The translations under genes and the position numbers were made by a program. Shown in pieces: positions 54,429 to 63,080 of a stretch of 64,000 nucleotides of DNA; position 1 is the stretch's first letter; each line of letters opens with the position of its first letter. Origin of the DNA: Anaerococcus vaginimassiliensis (GTDB lineage: Bacteria; Bacillota; Clostridia; Tissierellales; Peptoniphilaceae). The stretch lies in assembly GCF_900626155.1 (NCBI RefSeq), contig NZ_LR130844.1, forward strand, positions 248,001-312,000. Reading direction: 5' to 3'. The notes beneath the pieces were generated by a model. It had not been told where the DNA came from. It was given only the letters and a program-made list of their open reading frames with translations, and ran no database searches.

Positions 54429-55559
54429 CTAATCTCTCTTTGGTCTATCGCCAAAATATTGGTAATAGTCTACCTTCTCGCCACCATTGTAGAGCTTTCT
54501 CTTCTTTGATAGCTTTCTTTTAAAGAATCTATCAAACTTCTCATCTGCTGTTACAAAATACAAGGACCAAGTCCTAAGTTTCATAAACTTATCGTCTATC
54601 TTTTTGTAGATTTCATCCAAATTAGTATCAGATAATCTCATACCATAAGGTGGATTTGATATCAAAATCCCATAATCATCACGACTTATGGCTAGGGATG
54701 ATACATCTCTTTTGACAAAGGCTATATCTTCCTCTACACCTGCATTTAGGGCGTTGTTTTTGGCAAGGCTAATTGCTCTACCCGAAATATCAGATCCTAG
54801 GATATGAAGTTTCTTATCATAGTCAATTCTTTCAAGTGCTTCTTTTTTAGACCTGTCATAATAGCTCTTATCCATAAAAATAAAATGTCTAAAATCAAAG
54901 TCCCTGTCAATACCAGGTGCAATATTTCTAGCCTTTCTTGCTGCCTCGATTAGGATTGTACCTGACCCGCAGAAGCTATCTATTAAAAACCTATCTGGAT
55001 TGTAAAAAGATAAATCAACTAGGGCTGCTGCCAAGTTTTCCCTAAGAGGTGCCTTTACAGAATCTTCCCTATAGCCTCTCTTATGTAGACCATCACCAGA
55101 AGTATCTATATTGACACTTGCCATATTTCTATCAAGCATTATTTCAATATTTACTCTCTCATTTGATTTTGGGAAAATCTTCCTCTTATAAGTTTTCCTT
55201 AGGGAATCTATGATTGCCTTCTCTGAGATAGATTGGATAGATCTTAGGGAGAAAAGCTTAGACTTATATGTTCTAGCATTTACTATAAAATTTGACTCTT
55301 CTGATAGAAAATCAGACCAAGTTATAGCCTTGATATTTTCAAAAAGCTCTTCAAAACTAAGAGCTTTAAACTCCTTTATCCTAAGATAAACCCTATCGGC
55401 ACACCTTAAATTTATATTTAATTTTGCAACATCTTCTAAGTTTGCCAAAAGCTCTATCATTCCATCACTTACGGTGAGATTCTCATAGCCCATATCCATA
55501 AGCTGTCTTTTAACTAAAGCTTCCATGCCGAAACTTGTTGTAATCAATATTTTTTCCAT
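54429..55559 (-). CDS. THUMP-domain 23S rRNA (guanine-N2) methyltransferase, RlmL/YpsC-like
   Basis: 376 residues. N-terminal THUMP RNA-binding domain (about 45-155), then a class I methyltransferase with DSFCGSGTILIEAA (SAM loop) and SNPPYG (catalytic NPPY). Modifies a guanine in 23S rRNA by analogy with RlmL/K; the exact position is inferred. A TATAAT lies only six bases before ATG 55559 and there is no ribosome-binding site, so the transcript may be leaderless. First gene of the eight-gene operon ending at 48257. Confidence 0.9.
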   Translation of the reverse strand: MEKILITTSFGMEALVKRQLMDMGYENLTVSDGMIELLANLEDVAKLNINLRCADRVYLRIKEFKALSFEELFENIKAITWSDFLSEESNFIVNARTYKSKLFSLRSIQSISEKAIIDSLRKTYKRKIFPKSNERVNIEIMLDRNMASVNIDTSGDGLHKRGYREDSVKAPLRENLAAALVDLSFYNPDRFLIDSFCGSGTILIEAARKARNIAPGIDRDFDFRHFIFMDKSYYDRSKKEALERIDYDKKLHILGSDISGRAISLAKNNALNAGVEEDIAFVKRDVSSLAISRDDYGILISNPPYGMRLSDTNLDEIYKKIDDKFMKLRTWSLYFVTADEKFDRFFKRKLSKKRKLYNGGEKVDYYQYFGDRPKRD

Positions 55560-55565
55560 GCTTAT

Positions 55566-55571
55566 ATTATA
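55566..55571 (-). promoter_or_regulatory. -10 box of a possibly leaderless operon
   Basis: TATAAT at 55571-55566, six bases upstream of the methyltransferase ATG, with no recognisable -35. A start seven bases downstream of the box would fall on the A of the ATG. Confidence 0.5.
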
Positions 55572-55636
55572 ACGTATTTAATCTATTTTTCACCTATATT
55601 TTTTTAAATATATTTATTTATAATTTGTATAAAAAA

Positions 55637-55657
55637 ACAGGAGATTTTTTCTCCTGT
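55637..55657 (-). terminator. Terminator hairpin of the hydrolase gene, distal copy
   Basis: ACAGGAG / CTCCTGT around a 7-base loop, followed by TTTTTTT on the minus strand. Identical over 24 bases to the sequence ending at 55877, with the palindromic element between them. Confidence 0.85.
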
Positions 55658-55658
55658 A

Positions 55659-55853
55659 AGGCTGCCTGCAAAGTAACAAAATCCAAAAGTAAGCGTTCCA
55701 TTCGGAAGAAATTTTAAGAAATTCAAATCGAAATAATGCGTCCGTAAATCGCACTGTTTGAGCAATGGCGAGTTTGCGATTTACAGTATTATGAGATTTA
55801 GAATTTCTAAATTTCTATAGTTGGTTAAGCGTTTTTGGATTTTGTCTACGCTC
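55659..55853 (+). repeat. Palindromic terminator-associated element, copy C
   Basis: 195 bp, same orientation as copy A. Terminal inverted repeat ACAAAATCCAAAA / TTTTTGGATTTTGT and internal GTAAATCGCA / TGCGATTTAC. Lies exactly between two identical 24-base copies of the hydrolase terminator, its GTCTAC end facing the hydrolase stop codon. Confidence 0.88.
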
Positions 55854-55856
55854 AAA

Positions 55857-55877
55857 ACAGGAGATTTTTTCTCCTGT
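55857..55877 (-). terminator. Terminator hairpin of the hydrolase gene, proximal copy
   Basis: Same ACAGGAG / CTCCTGT hairpin as at 55637-55657, 41 bases past the hydrolase stop, but followed on the minus strand by TTTTGAGCG, a shorter T-run. Confidence 0.75.
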
Positions 55878-55918
55878 CTTTTGATTTATATAGTGTTATT
55901 ATCAGCGATATATATTTT

Positions 55919-56743
55919 CTAATTTTCTTCAAAAAACTTATACATTTTTTCAAAGATTAACATTCTATGGTCTTCGTTTTTGAAGGAATGGTCTGCTCCT
56001 TCTATTTCCTCATATAGGGCATGTGGGAAGGTGTCTCTTAGTTTCTCGTTGCTATCTTTAAAGACCAAATCGTCACTGTCTCCTCTTAGAATTAGGACAT
56101 TTCCTTGGTATTTCTTGGCTGACCCATAGATATCTTTTTTAATAAAATCTAGTAAGAATCTCTTGTTTAGCTTAGCTCCACCGATATCTACATCTTCTAC
56201 ACTTGCTATTATTTCTGCAAATGATTTGATGCCATCTATTTCTGTCTTTTTCTTTCTGATTTCTCCTTCAAACATTGTCCTTGCCATGACCTTGATATAG
56301 TCAGGGTTGTTCATATCACTTGCAGGGGCAAGTAGACACATTGCTTTAGGTTTTAATTTGTAACCCATAAGTGAGGATAGGACTCCTCCTAGGGAATGAC
56401 CTACCCAGTAGAGTCTATCTCTGTCTACAAATGGCTTTAGTCTAACGGCATTATGAATTATTTCTACTTCTTTCTCTTCCCTAGATACAGTCATATCATA
56501 AAAGTCGCCGTCAGATTCACATGTTCCAGAAAAGTCAAACCTCGCTACTACGAATCCTCTATCTGTTAGGTATCTTGCATTTTGCACCCTAAAGAAGGTT
56601 GAACCGTTTCTGTCTCCACCGAATCCGTGATAGATTATTACTGTTGGATATTTATTTTTCTCGTCAAAATCATCAGGTGTATTTATAACTCCCCTAAGGA
56701 CTATGCCGTCTTGTTTTTTAATCTCTGTGTAAATGTATTTCAT
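55919..56743 (-). CDS. Alpha/beta hydrolase (esterase-like)
   Basis: 274 residues. Oxyanion region YHGFGGDRNGS, nucleophile elbow GHSLGG, acid in RGDSDDLV and histidine in GADHSF form a complete triad. The overall pattern (RFDFSGTCESDG) resembles cinnamoyl/feruloyl-esterase-like hydrolases and intracellular acyl esterases; no signal peptide. One base after the FAD oxidoreductase gene, co-transcribed; its terminator is split by the palindromic element. Confidence 0.87.
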   Translation of the reverse strand: MKYIYTEIKKQDGIVLRGVINTPDDFDEKNKYPTVIIYHGFGGDRNGSTFFRVQNARYLTDRGFVVARFDFSGTCESDGDFYDMTVSREEKEVEIIHNAVRLKPFVDRDRLYWVGHSLGGVLSSLMGYKLKPKAMCLLAPASDMNNPDYIKVMARTMFEGEIRKKKTEIDGIKSFAEIIASVEDVDIGGAKLNKRFLLDFIKKDIYGSAKKYQGNVLILRGDSDDLVFKDSNEKLRDTFPHALYEEIEGADHSFKNEDHRMLIFEKMYKFFEEN

Positions 56744-56744
56744 C

Positions 56745-58118
56745 TTATAGCTCGTTTAATATCCTTGCCATTTCAACTCCAGATGCAGATGCTTGGGATA
56801 GGGAATGAGTTACTCCAGATCCATCTCCTAGGCAGTAGAGTCTCTTGTGGCTTGTTTCAAATCTTTCGTCTACATCAACTACTGAGTTGTAGAATTTGAC
56901 CTCGATCCCGTATAGGAGGGTATCATCATTTGCCATACCTGGGGCGATTTTGTCTAGCTGATAGATCATTTCAATTATGTCATCTAATTGTCTTTTAGGC
57001 ATAACTAATGATAGGTCGCCTGCAGTTGCATTTAAGGTTGGGTTAGTGAAAGATTTTGCCATTCTTCTTTCTGATGAACGACGGCCCTTGACTAAGTCTC
57101 CAAATCTTTGCATCAAGACTCCTCCGCCTAGCATGTTTGATAGTCTTGCTATAGACTCGCCATATTCGTTAGAATCTTCAAATGGTTCTGTAAATCTATT
57201 TGTTACTAGAAGGGCAAAGTTGGTATTTTCTGATTGAAGCTTAGGATCTGTGAATGAGTGGCCATTTACAGTTAAGACCCCGTTGGTGTTTTCTGTTACT
57301 ACATGACCGTATGGGTTCATGCAAAATGTCCTTACAACATCATTATATTGTTTGGTTTGATACATTATCTTTGCTTCATAAACATCATCTGTGATATGCT
57401 TAAATACTTCTGCTGGGACTTCTACCCTTACTCCTATATCAACCCTGTTTCTCTTTGATCCTACATCGAACTTATCACATACATCTGCTATCCACTTAGA
57501 TCCTGACCTGCCTGCTGCAAGGACTAGATCATCTGCAGAGTATGTTTCATCTTTTGTTTTTATTATGTATTTATCATTTTCAAAGTCCACTTCTTCTACC
57601 ATTGTGTTAAACTCAAAATCTATGGTATCTTTGACATAATTGTAGATTCTTTGAAGGATTACCTTGTTTCTATCTGTTCCAAAGTGACGAACCTTAGCTG
57701 ATAATAGATGAAGGTCATAGCGTAAACACTTTGTCTTTAGATCGTTTTTGTCAGTTGAGTAAAGCTCTAGGTCATCTCCTCCGTCAAAATCCATCAAGAC
57801 ATCATCTACATATTCCATAAGATCCATTGCCTTTTTCTCACCTAGGTATTGATGAAGGTCTCCACCAAAGCTTGTTGTGATATTGTATTTTCCATCTGAT
57901 AGGGTCCCTGCACCGCCAAATCCATACATGATATTGCAAGGCTTACAACCTATACAGTGGTCGACTTTTCCCTCAGTGATAGGACAAGTTCTATTTGCTA
58001 CCTTTCTACCACCATCTATTATTAAAACTTTCTTGTTTGTATTTAGTTTAGTTAGCTCATAGGCAAGAAATACTCCTGCCGCTCCAGCGCCTACAACGAC
58101 GATATCATACTTTTTCAT
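56745..58118 (-). CDS. FAD-dependent oxidoreductase, COG2509-like
   Basis: 457 residues. N-terminal GxGxxG (VVGAGAAGVF), a cysteine-rich loop CPITEGKVDHCIGCKPC with the following GFGGAG, and C-terminal LYCLGDGSGVTHSLSQASASG. This is the uncharacterised FAD-dependent dehydrogenase family; the four cysteines could bind a cluster or zinc (inference). ATG 58118 follows AAGGAG; the GTG two codons earlier overlaps that spacing and is rejected. Confidence 0.82.
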   Translation of the reverse strand: MKKYDIVVVGAGAAGVFLAYELTKLNTNKKVLIIDGGRKVANRTCPITEGKVDHCIGCKPCNIMYGFGGAGTLSDGKYNITTSFGGDLHQYLGEKKAMDLMEYVDDVLMDFDGGDDLELYSTDKNDLKTKCLRYDLHLLSAKVRHFGTDRNKVILQRIYNYVKDTIDFEFNTMVEEVDFENDKYIIKTKDETYSADDLVLAAGRSGSKWIADVCDKFDVGSKRNRVDIGVRVEVPAEVFKHITDDVYEAKIMYQTKQYNDVVRTFCMNPYGHVVTENTNGVLTVNGHSFTDPKLQSENTNFALLVTNRFTEPFEDSNEYGESIARLSNMLGGGVLMQRFGDLVKGRRSSERRMAKSFTNPTLNATAGDLSLVMPKRQLDDIIEMIYQLDKIAPGMANDDTLLYGIEVKFYNSVVDVDERFETSHKRLYCLGDGSGVTHSLSQASASGVEMARILNEL

Positions 58119-58256
58119 AAACACTCCTTTACATGATTAACCTGTTATATTATACAAGTTTAATGCCAGTTATGAAACTATTATTTATTTTTTAACAAAC
58201 TTGTGATAGAATTAAGGTAATTTATGTTAAATATATATAATATATGAGGAGATATT

Positions 58257-58940
58257 ATGAAAAACGCATTTAAGAAAGCCTTTCCTTATACGATACCAGT
58301 TATCGTGGGCTATGTCCTATTGGGCGTCACCTTTGGTATTTTGGTAAGTCAAGAAGGCTACAACCCAATTCTCGCCCCAATTATTTCACTAACTGTCTAT
58401 GCTGGCAGTATGCAATTTGTACTATTGCCCTTACTAAAATCAGATATAACCATCCTTGCAATTATTATCCTGACCCTTTCTGTTAATATCAGGATGATGT
58501 TTTATGGTTTGTCTTTGTTAAAGGAATTTAAACATTCTAGGAGCAAATTATTATTCATCCTAACCCTATCAGATGAGACCTTTGCCCTAGATACATCAAT
58601 CAAACCACCAGAAGACGTTAAGACTAGCGATTTTTACCTAGCAATTGGTATCATTAATTACCTTGTCTGGGCAGCAGCATCATACGTCGGTGCTCTTTTG
58701 GGAGGACTAATTACCTTTAACACTTTGGGTATGGATTTTGTCCTAACAGCTTTGTTCCTAGTGCTTTTAGTTGAGCAATACAAGGCTACTAGAAACCACA
58801 GACCAATGGCAATAGGATTTGTCGCATCTATTATTTCCCTTGTTTTCTTTGGTAGGGATAAGTTTATGATCCCAGCCCTATTTTTAATTGTAGCAAGCTT
58901 AGTTGGACTTCGTGGAAAGGTGGAAGATTACAATGAGTAG
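58257..58940 (+). CDS. azlC: Branched-chain amino acid exporter large subunit AzlC
   Basis: 227 residues, about six membrane segments, family motifs YAGSMQF and NIRMMFYGLSL. Exports branched-chain or related amino acids with AzlD. GAGGAG precedes ATG; overlaps azlD by eight bases. Confidence 0.92.
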   Translation: MKNAFKKAFPYTIPVIVGYVLLGVTFGILVSQEGYNPILAPIISLTVYAGSMQFVLLPLLKSDITILAIIILTLSVNIRMMFYGLSLLKEFKHSRSKLLFILTLSDETFALDTSIKPPEDVKTSDFYLAIGIINYLVWAAASYVGALLGGLITFNTLGMDFVLTALFLVLLVEQYKATRNHRPMAIGFVASIISLVFFGRDKFMIPALFLIVASLVGLRGKVEDYNE

Positions 58941-59253
58941 GATTATTTTTATAATGTTAGCATCTGCCCTAACTACATTTTTAATAAGGTCAGTTCCCTT
59001 TATATTCTTTACTAGAAGAACCTTGCCTGATTTAATCAAATATTTTGGTAGATACTTACCCTTTGCCCTCATGCCACTTTTGGTAGTATTTGGTCTAAGA
59101 AACATAGATATAACAACCTATCCTTTTGGTCTTGCAGAGCTTATTGCAAGCCTTGTTGTAATTATCCTACACGCAAAGTTTAACAAGCTATTTTTGTCAA
59201 TATCTGTAGGAACTATTCTTTATATGTTTTTAATCCAAATAGTATTTATATGA
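58933..59253 (+). CDS. azlD: Branched-chain amino acid exporter small subunit AzlD
   Basis: 106 residues, about four membrane segments, with the family's SALTTFLIRSVPFIFF and LRYLPFALMPLLV-like FGRYLPFALMPLLV. ATG 58933 is behind GGTGG inside the end of azlC; an ATG 30 bases earlier lies deeper in azlC. Confidence 0.9.
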   Translation: MSRIIFIMLASALTTFLIRSVPFIFFTRRTLPDLIKYFGRYLPFALMPLLVVFGLRNIDITTYPFGLAELIASLVVIILHAKFNKLFLSISVGTILYMFLIQIVFI

Positions 59254-59297
59254 GTAAAAGGTAAAATATATAGACAAAAGAATAGTTAGGAGTTAAT

Positions 59298-61037
59298 ATG
59301 AACAAAGAAATTTCAATATCAAACAACAAGGCCATCCTAAACTTTTCCAAGGCCTTTTTTAACAATACTGACGACCTTCTTAGAAGTGACGGCTTCTATG
59401 AAGTTCTCAAGTCTTTTGTAAACTTTCACAAGGAAAATAACACAAGGATTTATTCCTACCTAGAAAAGTTCTTTAGATCAAGCAACATCGACAGTCTCGC
59501 AGGAGAGATTAGAGATATAACCAAGATCCTTACAGTAATGAGCCTCGATGAAATAAGCGAGAAAATCAACAAATACCACGACCTAGACAAGGAGCGTGAC
59601 GCTCTTCTTAGAATAGTCGAGGATATGTATGACTATTGGAGAAAGCTAGAAAGATACTCTGTCATAGAAAAAGTCGCTGGCAAGGAAGGTCTCGAGGTCG
59701 AAAACTTTTTAGGATCTAACATAAAACTTAAGGATATGATTCTAGAAATATACAGAAAAGTTGAAATATCAATCACAGGTAAGGTACAAAAGGTCTTTAG
59801 ACAAGTACCAGCTGGAGCCAACTCCTCAATTATAGTTAGAAAGTCAAACATTGATTATCCTGACTACTGCAGGTGGCTAAACGATATTCCTTATATAACC
59901 AAGGTAATGATAGAAACTCCTTACATTACCTACACCAAATCCAACAAGAGAGATGGATTCTTCAAGGAAGTAGAAGAAAATCCAATAGCAAACATCGACA
60001 TAAACACAGACGAATATCTTTGCTATCCTGCAAAGATTGCAGACAATTTGATTTATGTCTACTTCCACCAAGACTACATCACTCATGGTATATCAGCATC
60101 AAACCTATTTGAGCTAGCAGACGAAGATGAAGTTGTAAATACCAAACCTGATGGGCTATACATCTTTGGTGTAAAAGATGATAGGGACCTAGATATATTC
60201 TATGAAGATAAGGAAAATGACCTATTTATCGGTTATTGTAACTTTGCCGACAAGAAAGACTACTTCGGCTACCTAAAGAAAATGTGTCTAACCCTAAATA
60301 ACATCATATCTATGAAAAAAGGCTACCTACCAATCCACGGAGCTGGTGTAAATGTAGTCCTACAAAATGGAAAAACAGCAAACATAGTAATCCTTGGTGA
60401 TTCCGGAGCAGGCAAAAGCGAATCAATAGAAGCCTTCAGATCTCTTGCCAAAGAATACATCAGAGATATGACAGTAATATTTGACGATATGGGATCATTT
60501 AGAATAAAAAACGGTGAAGTCGCAGCCTACGGAACTGAAATCGGCGCCTTTGTTAGACTAGATGACCTTGACAGTGGCTATGCCTTCAAGCAAATAGATA
60601 GATCAATCTTCATGAATCCAGACAAGGTTAACGCAAGACTAATAATGCCAGTAGCAGATCACAAGCAAATCATGGAAGGATACAAGGTTGACTTCTTCCT
60701 ATATGCCAACAACTACGACAGATTAAATCCAGACGATAAATCTATAAGCCTATTTGATAATAAGAAAGAAGCCATAGAAACGTTCAAAGCTGGAGCTAGG
60801 ATGGCAAAAGGAACAACCACAGAAGAAGGCCTAGTAAAATCCTACTTCGCAAACCCATTCGGTCCCTTCCAAAAACAAGAAATGTGCGATGATTTAATAG
60901 AAAATTACTTCGACAAATTATTTGATAGTAATATCAAAGTAGGCACAATCAGAACCCAACTTGCCATAGACAATATGGAAAGTGAAGGCCCAAAGAAATC
61001 AGCCAGAGAACTATTTGAAATAATAAAATCATTATAA
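59298..61037 (+). CDS. HPr-kinase/PEPCK-like P-loop protein of unknown substrate
   Basis: 579 residues. Residues 1-330 are helical and of no family I recognise. The C-terminal half holds IHGAGVNV (H347), the P-loop GDSGAGKSE (367-375) and FDDMGSF (D396/D397), the order seen in HPr kinase and in the related PEP carboxykinase core. That implies nucleotide-dependent phosphoryl transfer, possibly to a protein. No HPr or PTS gene is nearby. It has its own ribosome-binding site TAGGAG and terminator; a cluster of long alpha segments before the core may be a partner-binding region. Confidence 0.65.
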   Translation: MNKEISISNNKAILNFSKAFFNNTDDLLRSDGFYEVLKSFVNFHKENNTRIYSYLEKFFRSSNIDSLAGEIRDITKILTVMSLDEISEKINKYHDLDKERDALLRIVEDMYDYWRKLERYSVIEKVAGKEGLEVENFLGSNIKLKDMILEIYRKVEISITGKVQKVFRQVPAGANSSIIVRKSNIDYPDYCRWLNDIPYITKVMIETPYITYTKSNKRDGFFKEVEENPIANIDINTDEYLCYPAKIADNLIYVYFHQDYITHGISASNLFELADEDEVVNTKPDGLYIFGVKDDRDLDIFYEDKENDLFIGYCNFADKKDYFGYLKKMCLTLNNIISMKKGYLPIHGAGVNVVLQNGKTANIVILGDSGAGKSESIEAFRSLAKEYIRDMTVIFDDMGSFRIKNGEVAAYGTEIGAFVRLDDLDSGYAFKQIDRSIFMNPDKVNARLIMPVADHKQIMEGYKVDFFLYANNYDRLNPDDKSISLFDNKKEAIETFKAGARMAKGTTTEEGLVKSYFANPFGPFQKQEMCDDLIENYFDKLFDSNIKVGTIRTQLAIDNMESEGPKKSARELFEIIKSL

Positions 61038-61042
61038 AATAA

Positions 61043-61073
61043 CCCCCACTAACTTGTAATACCAGCTAGTGGG
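61043..61073 (+). terminator. Terminator of the HPr-kinase-like gene
   Basis: Stem CCCCACTA / TAGTGGGG, 15-nt loop, followed by ATTTCTTTT. Confidence 0.8.
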
Positions 61074-61112
61074 GATTTCTTTTGCTTAAAAGGATGAAGG
61101 GTTTGAGGAAAT

Positions 61113-61232
61113 GTCATTTCGACAGAGAAACCACAAGGTTTCGATGAGAAATCTACAGTCTATACTCCGCATTTCAGCAAAACCCAAAGTTCCTACTGGA
61201 GATCCTCACGTCGCTTCGCTCCTCAGGATGAC
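61113..61232. repeat. GTCATT-GATGAC repeat, unit 1
   Basis: 120 bp from GTCATTTCGACAG to CTCAGGATGAC. Inner segments AGAAATCTACAG and CTGGAGATCCTCACGTCG pair loosely, so the unit can fold as a hairpin. First of a tandem-like cluster of four; no coding potential. Confidence 0.85.
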
Positions 61233-61315
61233 GGGTTTGGAGGATTGTAATTTTAAAATTTATATTACCGTTCCATTAAGGATGACTCTTTGAATAATAT
61301 CATTCCCTTAAGTTT

Positions 61316-61443
61316 GTCATTCCGACAGAGCGAACGTAGTGAGTGACGAGGAATCTACAGTCTGTACTACGCAGTCTAGGAAAATCCAGAGTACCCTACT
61401 AGAGATCCTCACGTCGGTCATTTCATTCCCTCCTCAGGATGAC
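61316..61443. repeat. GTCATT-GATGAC repeat, unit 2
   Basis: 128 bp, same ends (GTCATTCCGACAGAGCGAA ... CTCAGGATGAC). A short relic TCCATTAAGGATGACT at 61272-61287 precedes it and recurs at 63702-63717. Confidence 0.85.
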
Positions 61444-61456
61444 GGATTTGGGCAAT

Positions 61457-61598
61457 GTCATTCCGACAGAGCGAGGAACGAGTGACGAGGAATCTACAGT
61501 TTGTACCTTTCAGGCATGTGGAACCCGAAGTATAAACCAGAGATCCTCACGTCGGGTCCTCCACGAGCCGGACGGGCTAGTTAGCTCCTCAGTATGAC
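61457..61598. repeat. GTCATT-GATGAC repeat, unit 3
   Basis: 142 bp, same left end, right end CTCAGTATGAC. Contains an extra GGTCCTCCACGAGCCGGACG block not present in units 1 and 2. Confidence 0.85.
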
Positions 61599-61627
61599 AA
61601 TATTAACGAATCGTCTTCCCCAATCCC

Positions 61628-61777
61628 GTCATTCCGACAGAGCGACTGTAAGGAGCGACGAGGAATCTACAGTTCGTACTTCGCAGTCAAAGCTGAACCT
61701 GTACTACCTACTGGAGATCCTCACGTCGGGTCCTCCACGAGCCGAACGGGCTAGTTTCACTCCCTCATCAGGATGAC
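61628..61777. repeat. GTCATT-GATGAC repeat, unit 4
   Basis: 150 bp, the longest unit, with the same extra GGTCCTCCACGAGCCGAACG block as unit 3 and right end ATCAGGATGAC. It ends 28 bases before the surface-protein terminator. Confidence 0.85.
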
Positions 61778-61805
61778 GGGTTTTGGGTGATTTTTTCTCA
61801 CAGAA

Positions 61806-61831
61806 AAACTGACCCTAGTTTGGGTCAGTTT
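61806..61831 (-). terminator. Terminator of the surface-protein gene
   Basis: Stem AAACTGACCC / GGGTCAGTTT (10 bp perfect) with T-run on the minus strand. Confidence 0.9.
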
Positions 61832-61861
61832 CCAAGTAATATTTACTACAATATTAATCTA

Positions 61862-62998
61862 TTAGTCTTCTTTTTTTCTTGTAGCGATGATTCCTGCAAC
61901 TGATACTGCTGCAAGTCCAGCTACTGCAGACATTCCTGCTACACCTGTTTTAGGAGCTGCGTTTGGATTAGCTTTAGGTGCGTTAGCTTCTTTAGCCATT
62001 TCTTTTTCTTTTTTCTCAGTTTCTTTAGCTAATTTAGCTGCTTTTTCAGCTTCTTCTTCGTCAGCTTTGCTCCATAGGTAGTATCCGTATCTTCCGTCAG
62101 CATCTATGAATATTGTATATGAGTCTTTTGTTTTGTTGTTTTTAAGAGCTTCTTTAGCTGCTTTTTCGGCTTCTTCTCTTGTAGCATATCCTGGTTTTTC
62201 GTCATCTTTACCAGGTTTTTTGTCATCTTTACCAGGTTTTTTGTCATCTTCACCAGGTTTTTTGTCATCTTCACCTGGTTTTTCTTCAGAACCTTTGTGA
62301 GCTTTTAAGATTTCAGCTTTAAGAGCTTCTACACCTTCAACTGTTTTAGCTTTGTTGATTTGGTCAAAGTAAATTTGTCCTGTGATTCCAGCTTTTTTAA
62401 GTTCTTCGATAGCTTCTTTTTTAGCTTCTTTTAGTAACCATTCGTCAATTGTTACTTTTGGACCTTGTTCTTCTGGTTTTTCTTCAGGTTTTTCTTCAGG
62501 TTTTTCTTCAGAACCTTTGTTAGCTTTTAAGATTTCAGCTTTAAGTGCATTTACACCTTCAACTGTTTTAGCATTGTTGATTTGTTTGAAGAAGATTTCA
62601 CCTGTGATTCCAGCTTTTTTAAGTTCTTCGATAGCTTCTTTTTTAGCTGTTTCTAATTTTTCTTTATCAAGTTCATCAGCTACTTTTTCCCAATCTGATT
62701 TATTAGGATCTTCCCATTCACTGCCTAAATCTTTATCTTCTTCTTTATTTTCTTTTTCTTTTTCTAGTTCTTCAGCTACTCTTTCCCAATCTGACTTATT
62801 AGGATCTTTCCAGTCATTTGCAAGTTCTTCTTCAAGTTTTGCTTTTTTCTCTGCTTCTATTTTTTTATCTTGTTCAGCTGATGCTTCTGCCCATTGATCT
62901 TCGTATGAGTCAGTCCAGCCTTCAGCGTGTGCTGTATTTACTCCACCTAGAACAAGTCCAGCTGCTAATGCTAGCGCTAATGCATTTCTCTTTTTCAT
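61862..62998 (-). CDS. GA-module albumin-binding surface protein, sortase-anchored
   Basis: 378 residues. Signal peptide 1-25 (ends AHA). Two near-identical W-containing repeats (61-82, 93-114: xxWxDPNKSDWExVAxEL). Two GA modules (about 111-161 and 183-236; AGITGxIxFxQINxAKTVEGV), the three-helix albumin-binding fold of Finegoldia PAB and streptococcal protein G. Then a KPGEDDK/KPGKDDK wall-spanning repeat (239-269), a YATREEAEKAA domain (270-312), and a sorting signal APKTG (348-352) with a hydrophobic tail and RKKED. Cell-wall attached, predicted to bind host serum albumin. AAAGGAT precedes ATG 62998. Confidence 0.9.
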   Translation of the reverse strand: MKKRNALALALAAGLVLGGVNTAHAEGWTDSYEDQWAEASAEQDKKIEAEKKAKLEEELANDWKDPNKSDWERVAEELEKEKENKEEDKDLGSEWEDPNKSDWEKVADELDKEKLETAKKEAIEELKKAGITGEIFFKQINNAKTVEGVNALKAEILKANKGSEEKPEEKPEEKPEEQGPKVTIDEWLLKEAKKEAIEELKKAGITGQIYFDQINKAKTVEGVEALKAEILKAHKGSEEKPGEDDKKPGEDDKKPGKDDKKPGKDDEKPGYATREEAEKAAKEALKNNKTKDSYTIFIDADGRYGYYLWSKADEEEAEKAAKLAKETEKKEKEMAKEANAPKANPNAAPKTGVAGMSAVAGLAAVSVAGIIATRKKED

Positions 62999-63051
62999 AA
63001 TTAATATCCTTTCGTTTACGTAAATTTAGTAGAAATATTACTTCTACAGGT

Positions 63052-63080
63052 ATTATAAACTAATTAGCAGGCAAAAGCAA
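63052..63080 (-). promoter_or_regulatory. Promoter of the surface-protein gene
   Basis: -35 TTGCTT (63080-63075), 17-bp spacer, -10 TATAAT (63057-63052). Confidence 0.6.

Noticed and set aside
61111-61776. 60-codon frames inside the GTCATT-GATGAC repeats
   Set aside because: Different frames in different units and no ribosome-binding site; they arise from the repeat sequence.
61113-61777. CRISPR array
   Set aside because: Units of 120-150 bp are repeats along their whole length with imperfect internal symmetry; there is no constant short repeat with unique spacers and no cas gene.
62106-62897. Plus-strand serine-rich frames opposite the surface protein
   Set aside because: They are mirror images of the repetitive Lys/Glu-rich coding strand and have no start signals.
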